From NCBI GenBank assembly GCA_014762625.1, contig JABURQ010000191.1, positions 1 to 58,150 on the forward strand: a DNA stretch of 58,150 nucleotides. Reading direction: 5' to 3'. Of this stretch, positions 8,918 through 16,961 are shown piece after piece (position 1 is the stretch's first letter; each line of letters opens with the position of its first letter). The notes under the pieces are model-generated. The model was not told the origin of the DNA. It made no database searches and was given only the letters and a program-made list of their open reading frames with translations. Position numbers and translations under genes: made by a program. This DNA is from Planctomycetaceae bacterium. GTDB taxonomy: Bacteria; Planctomycetota; Planctomycetia; Planctomycetales; Planctomycetaceae.

Positions 8918-11386
8918 ATGAAACGTTTGGCTATTTGTCTTGCGGCACTGGTTCTGTATTCGTTCGGTCTGCGGTCCGAGGCGGCCGACGTTCCGGTGAA
9001 CATCGTCGAGGGGCAGCCACTGGCGGCGAACGTCAATCGTCTGCTGAATGCGTTGGATTTTCTGGGATCGCCGCTCTCGGCAGAGGTCGCCGCATCTCTC
9101 AAGAAACCGATGGAAGAGCGGGATTCTGCCGCGATGCAGAAAATCCTCGACCGGGAGGTTCTGTGTGTGGTGCATCTGAATCCCGAATATCGGGTGAAAG
9201 TCTCGCGCGGCCCGGATGAAGCGACGCTGGTGCAGAACGGTTATCGTCCCTGTCTGGTGAAAATACTCAATGAATCGACACTCACCGAGCGATTGCGGAT
9301 CAGTTCGCCGCAAAGTGGAGCGCTCTACGCGGGGGTTTCTCAGGGAAGTCTCACGCGACAGCAACAGACCGAACTGGCGAAGAATGAAAACACAACCGGT
9401 ACGCGAGATCGGATCTTCGAGGTGGAGATGTTCCAGTCTCCGCCGATGACCGAGCGCCTGAGCGGTCTCGAAGTCGAATATGCGATTGCATTGATTTATT
9501 GTCTCGATGCGGGGAAGCGGGAGGCGACACTGACCTTCGATGTGGGTCAGGGAACGCAGGATATCGGCTTCCGGGGAGAGTTGCCGGTACTGTTTGACGT
9601 GCGTCCGGCGGTTCCCGTTCAGTTGTCGATTCACGATTTTGACGGTGAGCCGACGACGGCGAAGCTGGTCATCCGGGATCCTCAAGGGCAGGTTTATCCG
9701 CCTCAGCCGAAACGTCTGGCTCCCGACTTTTTCTTTCAGGAACAGATTTATCGACACCATGGGGAAGTGATCGATCTGGCGCCCGGCACCTATACGGTGG
9801 AGAGTTCGCGAGGACCCGAGTACCACGTCCGGACCCAAAAGCTGACGGTTCCCGAAAAGGGGCCGACGACTCTCGACATCCAACTCGAGCGCTGGATCAA
9901 TCCGCTTGAGTACGGTTTTTATTGCGGGGATCACCATATTCACGGAGCCGGTTGCGCCCATTATCAGGTCCCGACGCAGGGAGTCACACCGGAGGATATG
10001 TTCCGGCAGGTGAAGGGGGAGGGGCTGAATGTCGGCTGCGTTCTGACTTGGGGACCGTGCTACGACTTTCAGCGGCAATATTTTTCCGCCCAGGCGAATC
10101 TGATCAGCGAAGCGGAAACCGTCCTGAAGTACGATCTGGAGATCAGCGGCTTCGGCTCGGCGGCATTGGGGCATGTCTGTCTGTTGAATCTGTCCGATCA
10201 GACTTATCCCGGCTCGCAGGGAACGAAAGAACTGGGCTGGCCAAGTTGGACGTTGCCAGCCCTGAAATGGGCGAAGGAGCAAGGAGGCGTGACCGGGTAT
10301 CCGCATTCCGATATGCGGGACGATCCGAAAGGAGCGGCGGAGTGGATCGTGGGATGTTACGATGCTGACGGCAATGGCTCTCTTTCGCGCGAGGAATATC
10401 GTTCGGCGTTGCTGCCGGAGGAGGCCGCTTCGATCGATACCGATGAGGACGGCCTGTTGTCGCCGGCGGAATTGACGACCTCCGCGGAACGCGCTTGCCA
10501 ACGATTGCCGAATCTCGTGCTCCCCTCGATGCGCGGGTCGGGGGCGATGGAAATATTTGTGACGACGCCGGCGGGTGTCTGTGACTTTATTTCGGCGATG
10601 GACACCGCTCGGATCGGCGAATGGAATACCTGGTATCACATCATGAATTGTGGGTTCCCGTTGAAGTTGAGTGGCGAGACCGATTTTCCCTGCATGTCGA
10701 GTCGCCGGGTCGGTAAAGGACGCGTCTACGTGCAAATGGGGGACGAACCGTTTAACCGTCTGATCTTTTCCGATTGGGCCGAGCGTCTGGGAGCGGGGCA
10801 GTCGTACGTCTCCGACGGATTCGCTCACGCTCTGCAGTTTGAAGTCAACGGCGTGACGCCGGGGACCGAGGACATTGCCCTGGACCAACCCGGAACCGTG
10901 AAGGTTGACTTCGAGGTCGCGTTCGCTCCGCAAGTGCCGAAGGCGGTTTTCCACGGCACGTTGGAAAGTCTCGACGGCCCCCGCGAAGTGGGTGATTCCC
11001 GCATCCTGCACGCTCCTCGAAACGACGAGTGGGTCGAGGGAGGAACGAAACAGGTCGAACTCGTTGTGAACGGCGAGGTCGTCCGGACGTTCGAGGTGGA
11101 ATCGGGAACACCGGTCGCTCGCTCGGTCGAAATTCCGATCGAGCGCAGCAGTTGGATCGCGTTGCGTCAGTTTCCTCAGTTACATACCAATCCCGTCCGT
11201 GTGATGGTGGCCGATCGGCCGATCCGGGTCTCCCGGCAGTCCGCCGAATGGTGCGCTCAGTCGGTCGAATTGCTCTGGAAGAATCGCAGTCGTTTCATTC
11301 GCGAAGGAGAGCGTCCTGCCGCCCGCAGCGCCTACGACGAAGCGATTCGCATTTATCGAGAGCGAGCCAACGAAGTCGTTCAATAA
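8918..11386 (+). CDS. Exported CehA/McbA-family metallohydrolase with an inserted EF-hand pair
   Basis: 822 residues from the ATG at 8918, which starts a signal peptide (K-R-L-A-I-C-L-A-A-L-V-L). Residues 25-325 are beta-rich. The PHP-like metal site starts at G-D-H-H-I-H-G (His339, His340, His342), as in CehA/McbA phosphoesterases, and continues through G-Y-P-H-S-D. Two EF-hand loops interrupt the core: Asp482-Glu493 (D-A-D-G-N-G-S-L-S-R-E-E) and Asp507-Glu518 (D-T-D-E-D-G-L-L-S-P-A-E). The known relatives hydrolyse carbaryl and similar esters, but planctomycete paralogues probably act on natural phospho- or carboxyl-esters. Calcium control through the EF hands is inference. It is likely co-transcribed with the PhoD-like gene. 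Confidence 0.87.
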   Translation: MKRLAICLAALVLYSFGLRSEAADVPVNIVEGQPLAANVNRLLNALDFLGSPLSAEVAASLKKPMEERDSAAMQKILDREVLCVVHLNPEYRVKVSRGPDEATLVQNGYRPCLVKILNESTLTERLRISSPQSGALYAGVSQGSLTRQQQTELAKNENTTGTRDRIFEVEMFQSPPMTERLSGLEVEYAIALIYCLDAGKREATLTFDVGQGTQDIGFRGELPVLFDVRPAVPVQLSIHDFDGEPTTAKLVIRDPQGQVYPPQPKRLAPDFFFQEQIYRHHGEVIDLAPGTYTVESSRGPEYHVRTQKLTVPEKGPTTLDIQLERWINPLEYGFYCGDHHIHGAGCAHYQVPTQGVTPEDMFRQVKGEGLNVGCVLTWGPCYDFQRQYFSAQANLISEAETVLKYDLEISGFGSAALGHVCLLNLSDQTYPGSQGTKELGWPSWTLPALKWAKEQGGVTGYPHSDMRDDPKGAAEWIVGCYDADGNGSLSREEYRSALLPEEAASIDTDEDGLLSPAELTTSAERACQRLPNLVLPSMRGSGAMEIFVTTPAGVCDFISAMDTARIGEWNTWYHIMNCGFPLKLSGETDFPCMSSRRVGKGRVYVQMGDEPFNRLIFSDWAERLGAGQSYVSDGFAHALQFEVNGVTPGTEDIALDQPGTVKVDFEVAFAPQVPKAVFHGTLESLDGPREVGDSRILHAPRNDEWVEGGTKQVELVVNGEVVRTFEVESGTPVARSVEIPIERSSWIALRQFPQLHTNPVRVMVADRPIRVSRQSAEWCAQSVELLWKNRSRFIREGERPAARSAYDEAIRIYRERANEVVQ

Positions 11387-11391
11387 TTTTC

Positions 11392-11808
11392 TCATTTCGT
11401 CGGTCGTCCGCCGACGTCCGTCCCCCTTTCATATGCATCGCGGGCTCCCTCCAGCATCCGGTCGAATTCGGGGCCGACTTCGGTTGCCTCGCGTTGTAAC
11501 TGTTCCAGAAACTCAAGCTCCTCTTTGCGGATTTTGTGATTCGCATACAGCATCTGCAGCAGATAGAACCGTTCCTCGGGGAGAATTTTATCGTCGTCCA
11601 GCAGGACCGACCGAAGGACGCCGAAAAACAGACCGTCGAACTCCGCGGGATGCGATTTCGCCCCGACGTAAATCCTGATCAGCAGTTCGACATCCTGCAG
11701 GTCGAGAACATCATCCGCCGTGATCGCGTCGCAGACCCGCATGAGTTCTGCGTCGTCGAGTTTTCCGTCGGCCAGAATTTCAGACAAAAATGCATGCGGG
11801 TTTTTCAT
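11392..11808 (-). CDS. TerB-like helical protein
   Basis: 138 residues, all predicted helix, with no signal peptide and no membrane segment. The layout recalls TerB/DjlA N-terminal folds: paired acidic helices with I-L-A-D-G-K-L-D-D-A-E-L, then L-D-D-D-K-I-L-P-E-E-R and a final K-I-R-K-E-E-L-E-F-L. TerB-like domains bind metal through acidic residues and are often regulatory; the exact role here is unknown. Its stop lies 5 bp from the stop of the convergent CehA-like gene. It lies downstream of, and on the same strand as, the two-domain MBL gene, with a 71 bp gap, so co-transcription is possible. Confidence 0.75.
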   Translation of the reverse strand: MKNPHAFLSEILADGKLDDAELMRVCDAITADDVLDLQDVELLIRIYVGAKSHPAEFDGLFFGVLRSVLLDDDKILPEERFYLLQMLYANHKIRKEELEFLEQLQREATEVGPEFDRMLEGARDAYERGTDVGGRPTK

Positions 11809-11879
11809 AATGTGGATTTCTTTGGTTGAAAAATGAGAGAACGCGATTTCGGTGAGTCGATTGGGGAAGCTATCTCAAA

Positions 11880-13856
11880 TTACTCCTTCTCCGTACGCCC
11901 CAGAACCAGAAAGTCAAACAGTTCGCCGTGGTGTTTTTCGTTCAGCGTGATATCGAACGTCGCCTGCCGGACCCCGGCGGCCACCTGGTCACGATCGACG
12001 GTCAGTTTCACCTCGTAGTCCCGCTCGCCGTCAGGCTTCACGAAACCCGTTAACCGCGACGGCTCCGCCGTGATTCCCGGCGGGAGTTTCAGCTCGATAT
12101 CGTGTTTTTCGGGGACGCCCCGGAAATTGCGGACTGTGATGGTGACCGTCTGAGTCTCGGCTTCCGTCAGATCGACCCGATACGGATACGCCGAGACCCA
12201 GTACGGATCGTAGCCATATTCGTAATGCTCCTGTGGCAGCATCGCTTTGTAGAGTCGGATCATCTCTTTCGACCAGTCGTGATACCGCTGGAGGAAACCG
12301 GCCGGTTCGTCCATCACGTACGAATGGCTCCCCATCACGATGTCCGGGTTGAGATCCTTCAGGTACGCACTCCCCAGCAGATACCCTTCCTCCAGAATCG
12401 AGCTGTTTCGGGCGACGACCGCTTCGTGACCGTTCTGGTTGGGGTCGGACGCGGTGCCGAACAGATTGTCTCCCGTGAACGCAATCCGCTTCCCGTCGAT
12501 CTCCAGCCATAGACAGCAGCCGAATTCGGTCTGTCCCGGCATCCAGTCCACCTGAATTTTGTAACCTTCCCACATCACTGATTCCCCGTTCTTGAACGGC
12601 TTTTCGATCTTCATGCCGTCGAACCCGTCGCCGTAGGCCGCGACGAGGGCCGAGTAATCATAACGGCGGGGGTGTTCGCATTTGTCGGCGATGATGTCGA
12701 GGGTCCACGCCTCGGCGTTGTATTTCTCTTTGAGATGCGGGCCGAGGAGAAAGTGATCGCCGTGCATGTGCGAGATCCAGAAGGCGTCGATCTCTTTCAG
12801 TCCCATGTGGGCACGCAGGCCGACGATGATTTCTTCCAGCATCGCGACGGGGAAGAGTCCCGCGTCGAGAATCAGGCCGCGGCCGTTGTCCGAAATGATG
12901 ATCGCGAAGTTTTTGCCCTTCGTCTCGTGACTCAGTTTATACAGGTGCGGCGTGACCTGATTGATGAGCGGGACCTTGGTCGGTTTGGAATACGAATCCC
13001 GCTGCTCCTCGGTCGAATCGAAGACCGGATAACCGCGAACGTAGCTCGCCAGAAACGTTTCCAGCTTTTTGTGGTAGGTCTCGAATTGCCGGTGAGCGTT
13101 GTTGATAACCGGTCCCTGCGAGGGACAGGCGATGTCGATCTCTGCGGCAATCAATTCCTGAACGGAAGCCATTAATGTCTCGATTCCTTTTCCGAAGCCG
13201 TAATCCCATTCGCTGTCAAACCAGGTGGTGAACTTCGCTCCGTCGTGCATCAGGCCGCCGGTGAAGGCGAGGGTGGTCTCTCCCGTTTCGATCAGATAGC
13301 TGAGGCTGCCGGGCGAATGACCGGGCGTCAGTCGGCAGTCGATTTTGAATCCCTCCCACTCGAAGACCTCTTCGTGATCGAGGGTTCGATCGAGCGGAAT
13401 CGATTCTCTCGGCGGGCGGGAATAACTGGCTCCGTAGACCGTGTATTGGTCGCCGAGCTTCGGATACCACTTGCGGAACTGGTGCGGCGTCTCGAACAAT
13501 GCTGCTTCCGCCAGCGGGGCGGCGACTTTCGTCGTCGTCCGATCGACGAGATCGATCCCCTGGCACTGCTCGCGGTGATGGTGGGTGAACAGGATCCAGT
13601 CGACGGTGGTAATGCCGAGCTTTGGCAATGCGTCGAGGACCGAGCCGTCTCCCAGATCGATCAGGAGCGCCTGCTCTCCCTGCTTCAGCACGTAGGCATT
13701 GCAGGTGTCGGACCAGACGTAAAGGTTCGGGAACGACTCGGGATCCGGTTGCCGGAAGCCGTCGGGCGTCTGGGCGCGAACGTTTGTCGCACCGAGGAGT
13801 ACGGCCCCCAGAATGCAGGCTGTGAACAGGGATTTCAGTCGATCATTCAATAACAT
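11880..13856 (-). CDS. Exported tandem metallo-beta-lactamase-fold protein
   Basis: 658 residues from the ATG at 13856, chosen because GGAG lies seven bases upstream and a signal peptide follows (S-L-F-T-A-C-I-L-G-A-V-L-L). An in-frame extension to 14024 is low-complexity and unlikely. Two MBL domains follow. The first (about 40-270) has T-H-H-H-R-E-Q (92-97), P-G-H (His180) and F-T-G-G (198-201). The second (about 300-515) has S-H-M-H-G-D-H (363-368), P-G-Q-T (Gln442), F-T-G-D (Asp463) and G-S-H-S (His511). Residues about 570-658 form a beta-sandwich. Neither site has the full canonical ligand set. Substrate is unknown; family relatives include lactonases and glyoxalase-like hydrolases. Confidence 0.85.
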   Translation of the reverse strand: MLLNDRLKSLFTACILGAVLLGATNVRAQTPDGFRQPDPESFPNLYVWSDTCNAYVLKQGEQALLIDLGDGSVLDALPKLGITTVDWILFTHHHREQCQGIDLVDRTTTKVAAPLAEAALFETPHQFRKWYPKLGDQYTVYGASYSRPPRESIPLDRTLDHEEVFEWEGFKIDCRLTPGHSPGSLSYLIETGETTLAFTGGLMHDGAKFTTWFDSEWDYGFGKGIETLMASVQELIAAEIDIACPSQGPVINNAHRQFETYHKKLETFLASYVRGYPVFDSTEEQRDSYSKPTKVPLINQVTPHLYKLSHETKGKNFAIIISDNGRGLILDAGLFPVAMLEEIIVGLRAHMGLKEIDAFWISHMHGDHFLLGPHLKEKYNAEAWTLDIIADKCEHPRRYDYSALVAAYGDGFDGMKIEKPFKNGESVMWEGYKIQVDWMPGQTEFGCCLWLEIDGKRIAFTGDNLFGTASDPNQNGHEAVVARNSSILEEGYLLGSAYLKDLNPDIVMGSHSYVMDEPAGFLQRYHDWSKEMIRLYKAMLPQEHYEYGYDPYWVSAYPYRVDLTEAETQTVTITVRNFRGVPEKHDIELKLPPGITAEPSRLTGFVKPDGERDYEVKLTVDRDQVAAGVRQATFDITLNEKHHGELFDFLVLGRTEKE

Positions 13857-14066
13857 TCCGCGTCTCCGTAGGCCGACTCTCCGAGTCGGCATGTTCGATG
13901 ATGGGTGTTTCTCACGGGGGCTTCCGCTAACGCGGAGCGCCCACCGCCACCCCTTTCCCTCTTCAACCCCTTCCACGATAACGGCTTGAGTCGTCCGTTC
14001 CCACGAGTTTTCCTTTCCGTTCATTGTTCAGAAACTTGGGGACTGTTTGATGGCTGAATCCCGAGA

Positions 14067-14115
14067 GTTTTCAACTTCACAAATTTGAAAGTTGTGAACT
14101 TGAAAAGTTGAAAAC
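14067..14115. repeat. AT-rich nested inverted repeat between two genes
   Basis: Perfect 11-bp arms at 14067-14077 and 14105-14115 (G-T-T-T-T-C-A-A-C-T-T and its complement) enclose a second short pair, C-A-C-A-A and T-T-G-T-G. It lies 22 bp downstream of the stop of the RepA-like gene and about 210 bp upstream of the tandem MBL gene. It has no GC-rich stem or T-run, so it is not a typical intrinsic terminator. It may be an operator, a protein-binding site or chance. Confidence 0.5.
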
Positions 14116-14136
14116 ACGAGCGAAAACGTGCGGTAT

Positions 14137-15306
14137 TTAATCATTTTCCAGGAGTCTCCACGACCAAGGGCCTCTTTGCCCCTGTTTGAATTTGCGGGCG
14201 ACCCGGTTTAACGCATCACGGACCGGATGTTGGGTAAAACCCGCCTTCCGCGCGTCGCTGAAAATCTCCACCGACTTCTTCTCCCCCGCCGCCAGGTACT
14301 GCCGCAACCACGACTCCGCCTGAGCCGTCTGCGAAAAACTCCAGACGCTCCGTCCCAGCCGCACCCGACCGATCGCTTCCGCAAAGGTGATCGAGTCGTC
14401 CGGCTCTCCCCACTCGACGGCGGCGATGCCGTCCGCATCGGGAACGATCGAAAACTGAAAGCCGAGCCGGTCGTCTCCCAGATGATGGCGGATCGGTAAC
14501 AGCAGACGACGTTGGCGGTCGCGGGGATCGCGGGCCACGCCCCAGACCGCTTTGAACGTCGGATCGTAATCGGCCCGCCACTGATTTTTGTGCGGCAGCG
14601 GCACAATCCCGCCGGGACGGACCGTCTCGACACAGATGACGGCGACGTCGTGCGTGTCGGCCAGCGTCTCCAGATCGAATAGGACCTCCTGCAAGTGGCG
14701 TTGTCGGGCGGTCGGGTCGCTCGGCAGGTCGAGGAACTCGCTCAGGGAATCGATCAACAACAACCCCGGTCGCTTCCGGCTGCGGACGATCTCCTCCAGC
14801 AGCGGTCCGTGAGCCGGAAACTGGAATGGCTTGCTCTCCTGCGATTCCCCGGCGACCGTCGAGATCAGTTGAGTGAGTGTCAGATTGACGCCGGCCGTTC
14901 GCAAACGGGGCAACACAATATCCCGCAAGCCATGCTCGGGGGAGAGCAGAAACGCGTTGGCGGCCTTGTTCTCGCTGCCGTCGGGCCAGTCCGCTCCCGT
15001 GGTGACGCGGGCGATCAGGTCGGCGGCGACGATTGATTTGCCGTCTCCTCCTTGTCCGGTGAGGAGGGTGAGTTTGCCGCGCGGAATCCGTTGCGGCCAC
15101 AACCAGTCGGGGGGACTGGCGTTGAGGTCGTCCAGCGGCACGAGTCGGTCGCCGGGTGCCGGTTGTCTCGGATCGGGATTCGTCTCCGGTTCCCAGAACC
15201 CAGGAGGCCAGAGGAGTCCGTCGTCGGCGGGAGGCGTCGCGTTCCAGTGATACCGGGTCATCTCCCGCTTGTACTGTGTTTCATCGATCAGATTTCGCCG
15301 ACGCAT
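14137..15306 (-). CDS. RepA-like / AAA_25 RecA-fold ATPase, possibly 5'-truncated
   Basis: 389 residues. RecA-type ATPase: Walker A G-Q-G-G-D-G-K-S (84-91), Walker B L-L-L-I-D-S (Asp186), and a P-E-H sensor-like segment at 123-125, as in plasmid RepA/AAA_25 helicase-like proteins. A winged-helix-like tail is possible (S-D-A-R-K-A-G-F-T, D-A-L-N-R-V-A-R). The ATG at 15306 is the only start available: the frame stays open for another 24 codons upstream and still looks coding (P-I-P-D-N-I-D-E-R-A-V-L-A-E), but ends at a TGA inside the palindrome at 15375-15393. The N-terminus may have been lost by an insertion or rearrangement there. These ATPases usually sit in plasmids, phages or integrated elements; no integrase, primase or origin is recognised nearby. 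Confidence 0.78.
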   Translation of the reverse strand: MRRRNLIDETQYKREMTRYHWNATPPADDGLLWPPGFWEPETNPDPRQPAPGDRLVPLDDLNASPPDWLWPQRIPRGKLTLLTGQGGDGKSIVAADLIARVTTGADWPDGSENKAANAFLLSPEHGLRDIVLPRLRTAGVNLTLTQLISTVAGESQESKPFQFPAHGPLLEEIVRSRKRPGLLLIDSLSEFLDLPSDPTARQRHLQEVLFDLETLADTHDVAVICVETVRPGGIVPLPHKNQWRADYDPTFKAVWGVARDPRDRQRRLLLPIRHHLGDDRLGFQFSIVPDADGIAAVEWGEPDDSITFAEAIGRVRLGRSVWSFSQTAQAESWLRQYLAAGEKKSVEIFSDARKAGFTQHPVRDALNRVARKFKQGQRGPWSWRLLEND

Positions 15307-15374
15307 CTCGGCGAGAACCGCTCGTTCGTCGATGTTGTCGGGAATCGGTTTGTCGGGGATGGGAAACGTCCTTT

Positions 15375-15393
15375 GGTGTCAGTACCTGACACC
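15375..15393. repeat. Palindrome G-G-T-G-T-C-A-G / C-T-G-A-C-A-C-C
   Basis: Perfect 8-bp arms (15375-15382 and 15386-15393) with a 3-base loop. From memory, similar G-T-G-T-C-A-G-G-T-A-C motifs occur as REP-like hairpins near IS200/RAYT-type transposases in planctomycetes and other bacteria. No transposase is present here. It marks the point where the reading frame of the RepA-like gene breaks down. Confidence 0.6.
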
Positions 15394-15500
15394 GTTTTGA
15401 GTTTTATGTGTTGAGTTTTAAGTGTCGAGTGAGGGGAGCAACGCCTTGAACTACACCCTCCCCTCTGGGAGGGGCGAAGGTGAGGAACGAACCTTCGGGG

Positions 15501-15658
15501 AGGGAAACTACAGAGCCCGCTTCGTGAAATGCAACGAACCGGACGCTAGCGAGCAACGGCGTCCGCTTCGCGAAAGCGAAGAGGAAGGACGACGGCGCTA
15601 GAAAAAGCACCTCCCTTTTCCGGCTGATTTCGTCGAAGACATATTCAGCCTAATCAGA
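15501..15658. repeat. Repeat D, copy 1
   Basis: Starts with A-C-A-G-A-G-C-C-C-G-C-T-T-C-G-T-G-A and ends at C-G-T-C-G-A-A-G-A-C-A plus a diverged tail. It matches 16019-16112 closely at both ends, but carries about 60 extra bases after G-A-G-C-A-A-C-G-G. Non-coding, function unknown. Confidence 0.75.
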
Positions 15659-15870
15659 CGCTGGGCGAGCAAACTCGCGACAGCGAGTGCGCTAGAGATT
15701 GCTTAGCCATTCCCTCGGTTCGGAGAATCCACCCCGCACGCTAACTCTGGTACGAGCGAGCTGACAAGACCAGTTTCCGGTTGCTCCTGAGCGGTCGGGC
15801 AGGGGCCTCCCTGCCGAAGAAAAAAGACTTGTAGGAAAATCGCACGCCAAGGGGCAGGGAAGAAAAGAAA

Positions 15871-15910
15871 GCCACGGATGAGACGGATGAAAACGGAGAC
15901 CCACGGATGA
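15871..15910. repeat. Repeat B, copy 1
   Basis: G-C-C-A-C-G-G-A-T-G-A-G-A-C-G-G followed by A-A-A-A-C-G-G-A-G-A-C-C-C-A-C-G-G-A-T. Other copies lie at 16287, 41409 and 41661. The core holds two direct C-C-A-C-G-G-A-T units flanking A-A-C-G-G-A-G. Confidence 0.8.
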
Positions 15911-16018
15911 TTTGGGGAGAGGAACCGCGGATGACGCGGATTTCTCGGATAGTTGATAAGACTTCACCCTCCACCAGAATGGGGGAGGGTCGGGAGCGAG
16001 CCTCAGCGAGTGGCCGGA

Positions 16019-16112
16019 GAGGGAAATAACAGAGTCCGCTTCGTGAAATGCGACGAACTGGACGCTAGCGAGCAACGGCTGATTTCGTCGAAGACAGATT
16101 CAACCAAATCAG
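16019..16112. repeat. Repeat D, copy 2
   Basis: Shorter second copy of the element at 15501-15658. The two outer blocks are joined directly, so one copy has lost or gained the middle segment. Confidence 0.75.
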
Positions 16113-16150
16113 CCGCAAGGCGCTAGCCTGCGGTTAAGTAGGAGTTTCTG

Positions 16151-16172
16151 TAGGGCCGGTTCCACCGGCCAG
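16151..16172. repeat. GGCCGGT hairpin (copy 1)
   Basis: T-A-G-G-G-C-C-G-G-T-T-C-C-A-C-C-G-G-C-C: a perfect 7-bp stem with a 3-base loop. The same hairpin recurs at 24494 and, inverted, at 24543. Confidence 0.75.
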
Positions 16173-16210
16173 AAAAAATGGACGCCGATCGAAACGGATT
16201 TCCGCAGATT

Positions 16211-16284
16211 TGTCGGGTCGGCTGTGCGGACCATTCTGTTTGACGCAAAGTCAATGAGACGCGGAGAAACGCAAAGAGATTAAG
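16211..16284. repeat. Repeat A, copy 1
   Basis: Core G-C-G-G-A-C-C-A-T-T-C-T-G-T-T-T-G, then G-A-C-G-C-A-A-A-G-T-C-A-A-T-G-A-G-A-C and A-A-A-C-G-C-A-A-A-G-A-G. Near-identical copies lie at 24611-24688 and 41586-41660. Directly followed here by repeat B. Confidence 0.85.
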
Positions 16285-16286
16285 AA

Positions 16287-16326
16287 GCCACGGATGAGAC
16301 GGAGAAAACGGAGACCCACGGATTGG
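16287..16326. repeat. Repeat B, copy 2
   Basis: Same element as 15871-15910, placed three bases after repeat A. The A-then-B order is also seen at 41586-41696. Confidence 0.8.
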
Positions 16327-16378
16327 AAAAGAACTCATCCTGCGGTGGTGAACCGTATCGCTGACAGTCATTTCCGAA

Positions 16379-16404
16379 GCATGCTCACGCAAGCGAGAGT
16401 ATGG
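16379..16404. repeat. Repeat E, copy 1
   Basis: G-C-A-T-G-C-T-C-A-C-G-C-A-A-G-C-G-A-G-A-G. A second copy lies at 18987-19011. Both copies lie upstream of a small orphan gene on the plus strand. Confidence 0.6.
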
Positions 16405-16547
16405 CCACTGGCTTAAACAACTCTATTGAAAAATTACTTGAAAGGATGATTTGGAAACACTAGACTAAGAAACGTGCTTGGGCACATAACTACACCGTGA
16501 GGTGTATCAATTCAAATAACTTCTAACTGGAGTTCAAGGAGACCGAG

Positions 16548-16961
16548 ATGGTTGACCATGATCTTACTGCGCTTTCAGCGCCGATTGAAGAGCTACGTGC
16601 TGATGTTCAAGCAGCTTACGAACGCTTGGATAACGAATGGGAAGCAGTTGCTAATACCCTAAAAAAGCTACCAATTCCCTGTGATGTTGCTTGTTGCATT
16701 GGAGAACATCCAACAGGTTTTCCTTTATACGAGTTATCTTGGAGGAAATGGAAAGGGAAAAAAAGAGTCTGTTATGTAGTAACATTTCTTAGAGATGGGT
16801 ATGAAGGTCCTGAAGAAGAGGAAGACGTCACTCCATATGACGAATGGAGTGGTCCTCAGAAACTTAAGTATTTATCATTTGTGCCGAAGCTATTTGATGC
16901 CGCAAGAGAGCAAACCCAGCAATTCATTTCTTTGACGCAAAGTCATGGAGCAAAGAAATGA
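16548..16961 (+). CDS. Orphan protein of unknown function
   Basis: 137 residues, not recognised. The ATG at 16548 has AAGGAG about six bases upstream. The protein is soluble and acidic, with an N-terminal helix (E-E-L-R-A-D-V-Q-A-A-Y-E-R-L), a central Cys-containing beta region (C-D-V-A-C-C-I-G-E-H-P) and a D-G-Y-E-G-P-E-E-E-E-D acidic loop. It is AT-richer than its neighbours. Its last codons (Leu-Thr-Gln-Ser-His-Gly-Ala-Lys-Lys) are encoded by sequence resembling repeat A (about 16930-16955), so the natural C-terminus may have been replaced. Its stop overlaps the next ATG by four bases. Confidence 0.65.
   Translation: MVDHDLTALSAPIEELRADVQAAYERLDNEWEAVANTLKKLPIPCDVACCIGEHPTGFPLYELSWRKWKGKKRVCYVVTFLRDGYEGPEEEEDVTPYDEWSGPQKLKYLSFVPKLFDAAREQTQQFISLTQSHGAKK

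Larger units (their letters stand above)
15307..16547. other. Gene-free island made of dispersed intergenic repeats
   Basis: About 1.24 kb with no convincing gene. It contains the palindrome at 15375, two diverged copies of repeat D, repeat B twice, repeat A, a GGCCGGT hairpin and repeat E (each listed separately). All reading frames here are short, Arg/Ser-rich and interrupted. The last 100 bp (about 16440-16547) are AT-rich and should hold the promoter of the gene at 16548. Confidence 0.8.

Noticed and set aside
7313-11011. A 1232-codon open frame on the minus strand
   Set aside because: It is fully antisense to the PhoD-like and CehA-like genes, both supported by motifs and signal peptides. 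Its product is Arg/His/Gln-rich without domains, as expected from codon bias of the sense genes.
13857-14024. N-terminal extension of the tandem MBL protein
   Set aside because: The internal ATG has a strong Shine-Dalgarno and is directly followed by a signal peptide; the extension is Arg/Gly-rich and would bury it.
15404-16392. Several short Arg/Ser/Pro-rich frames on both strands
   Set aside because: They lie in and are produced by dispersed repeats B, D and A; similar frames appear wherever the repeats occur.
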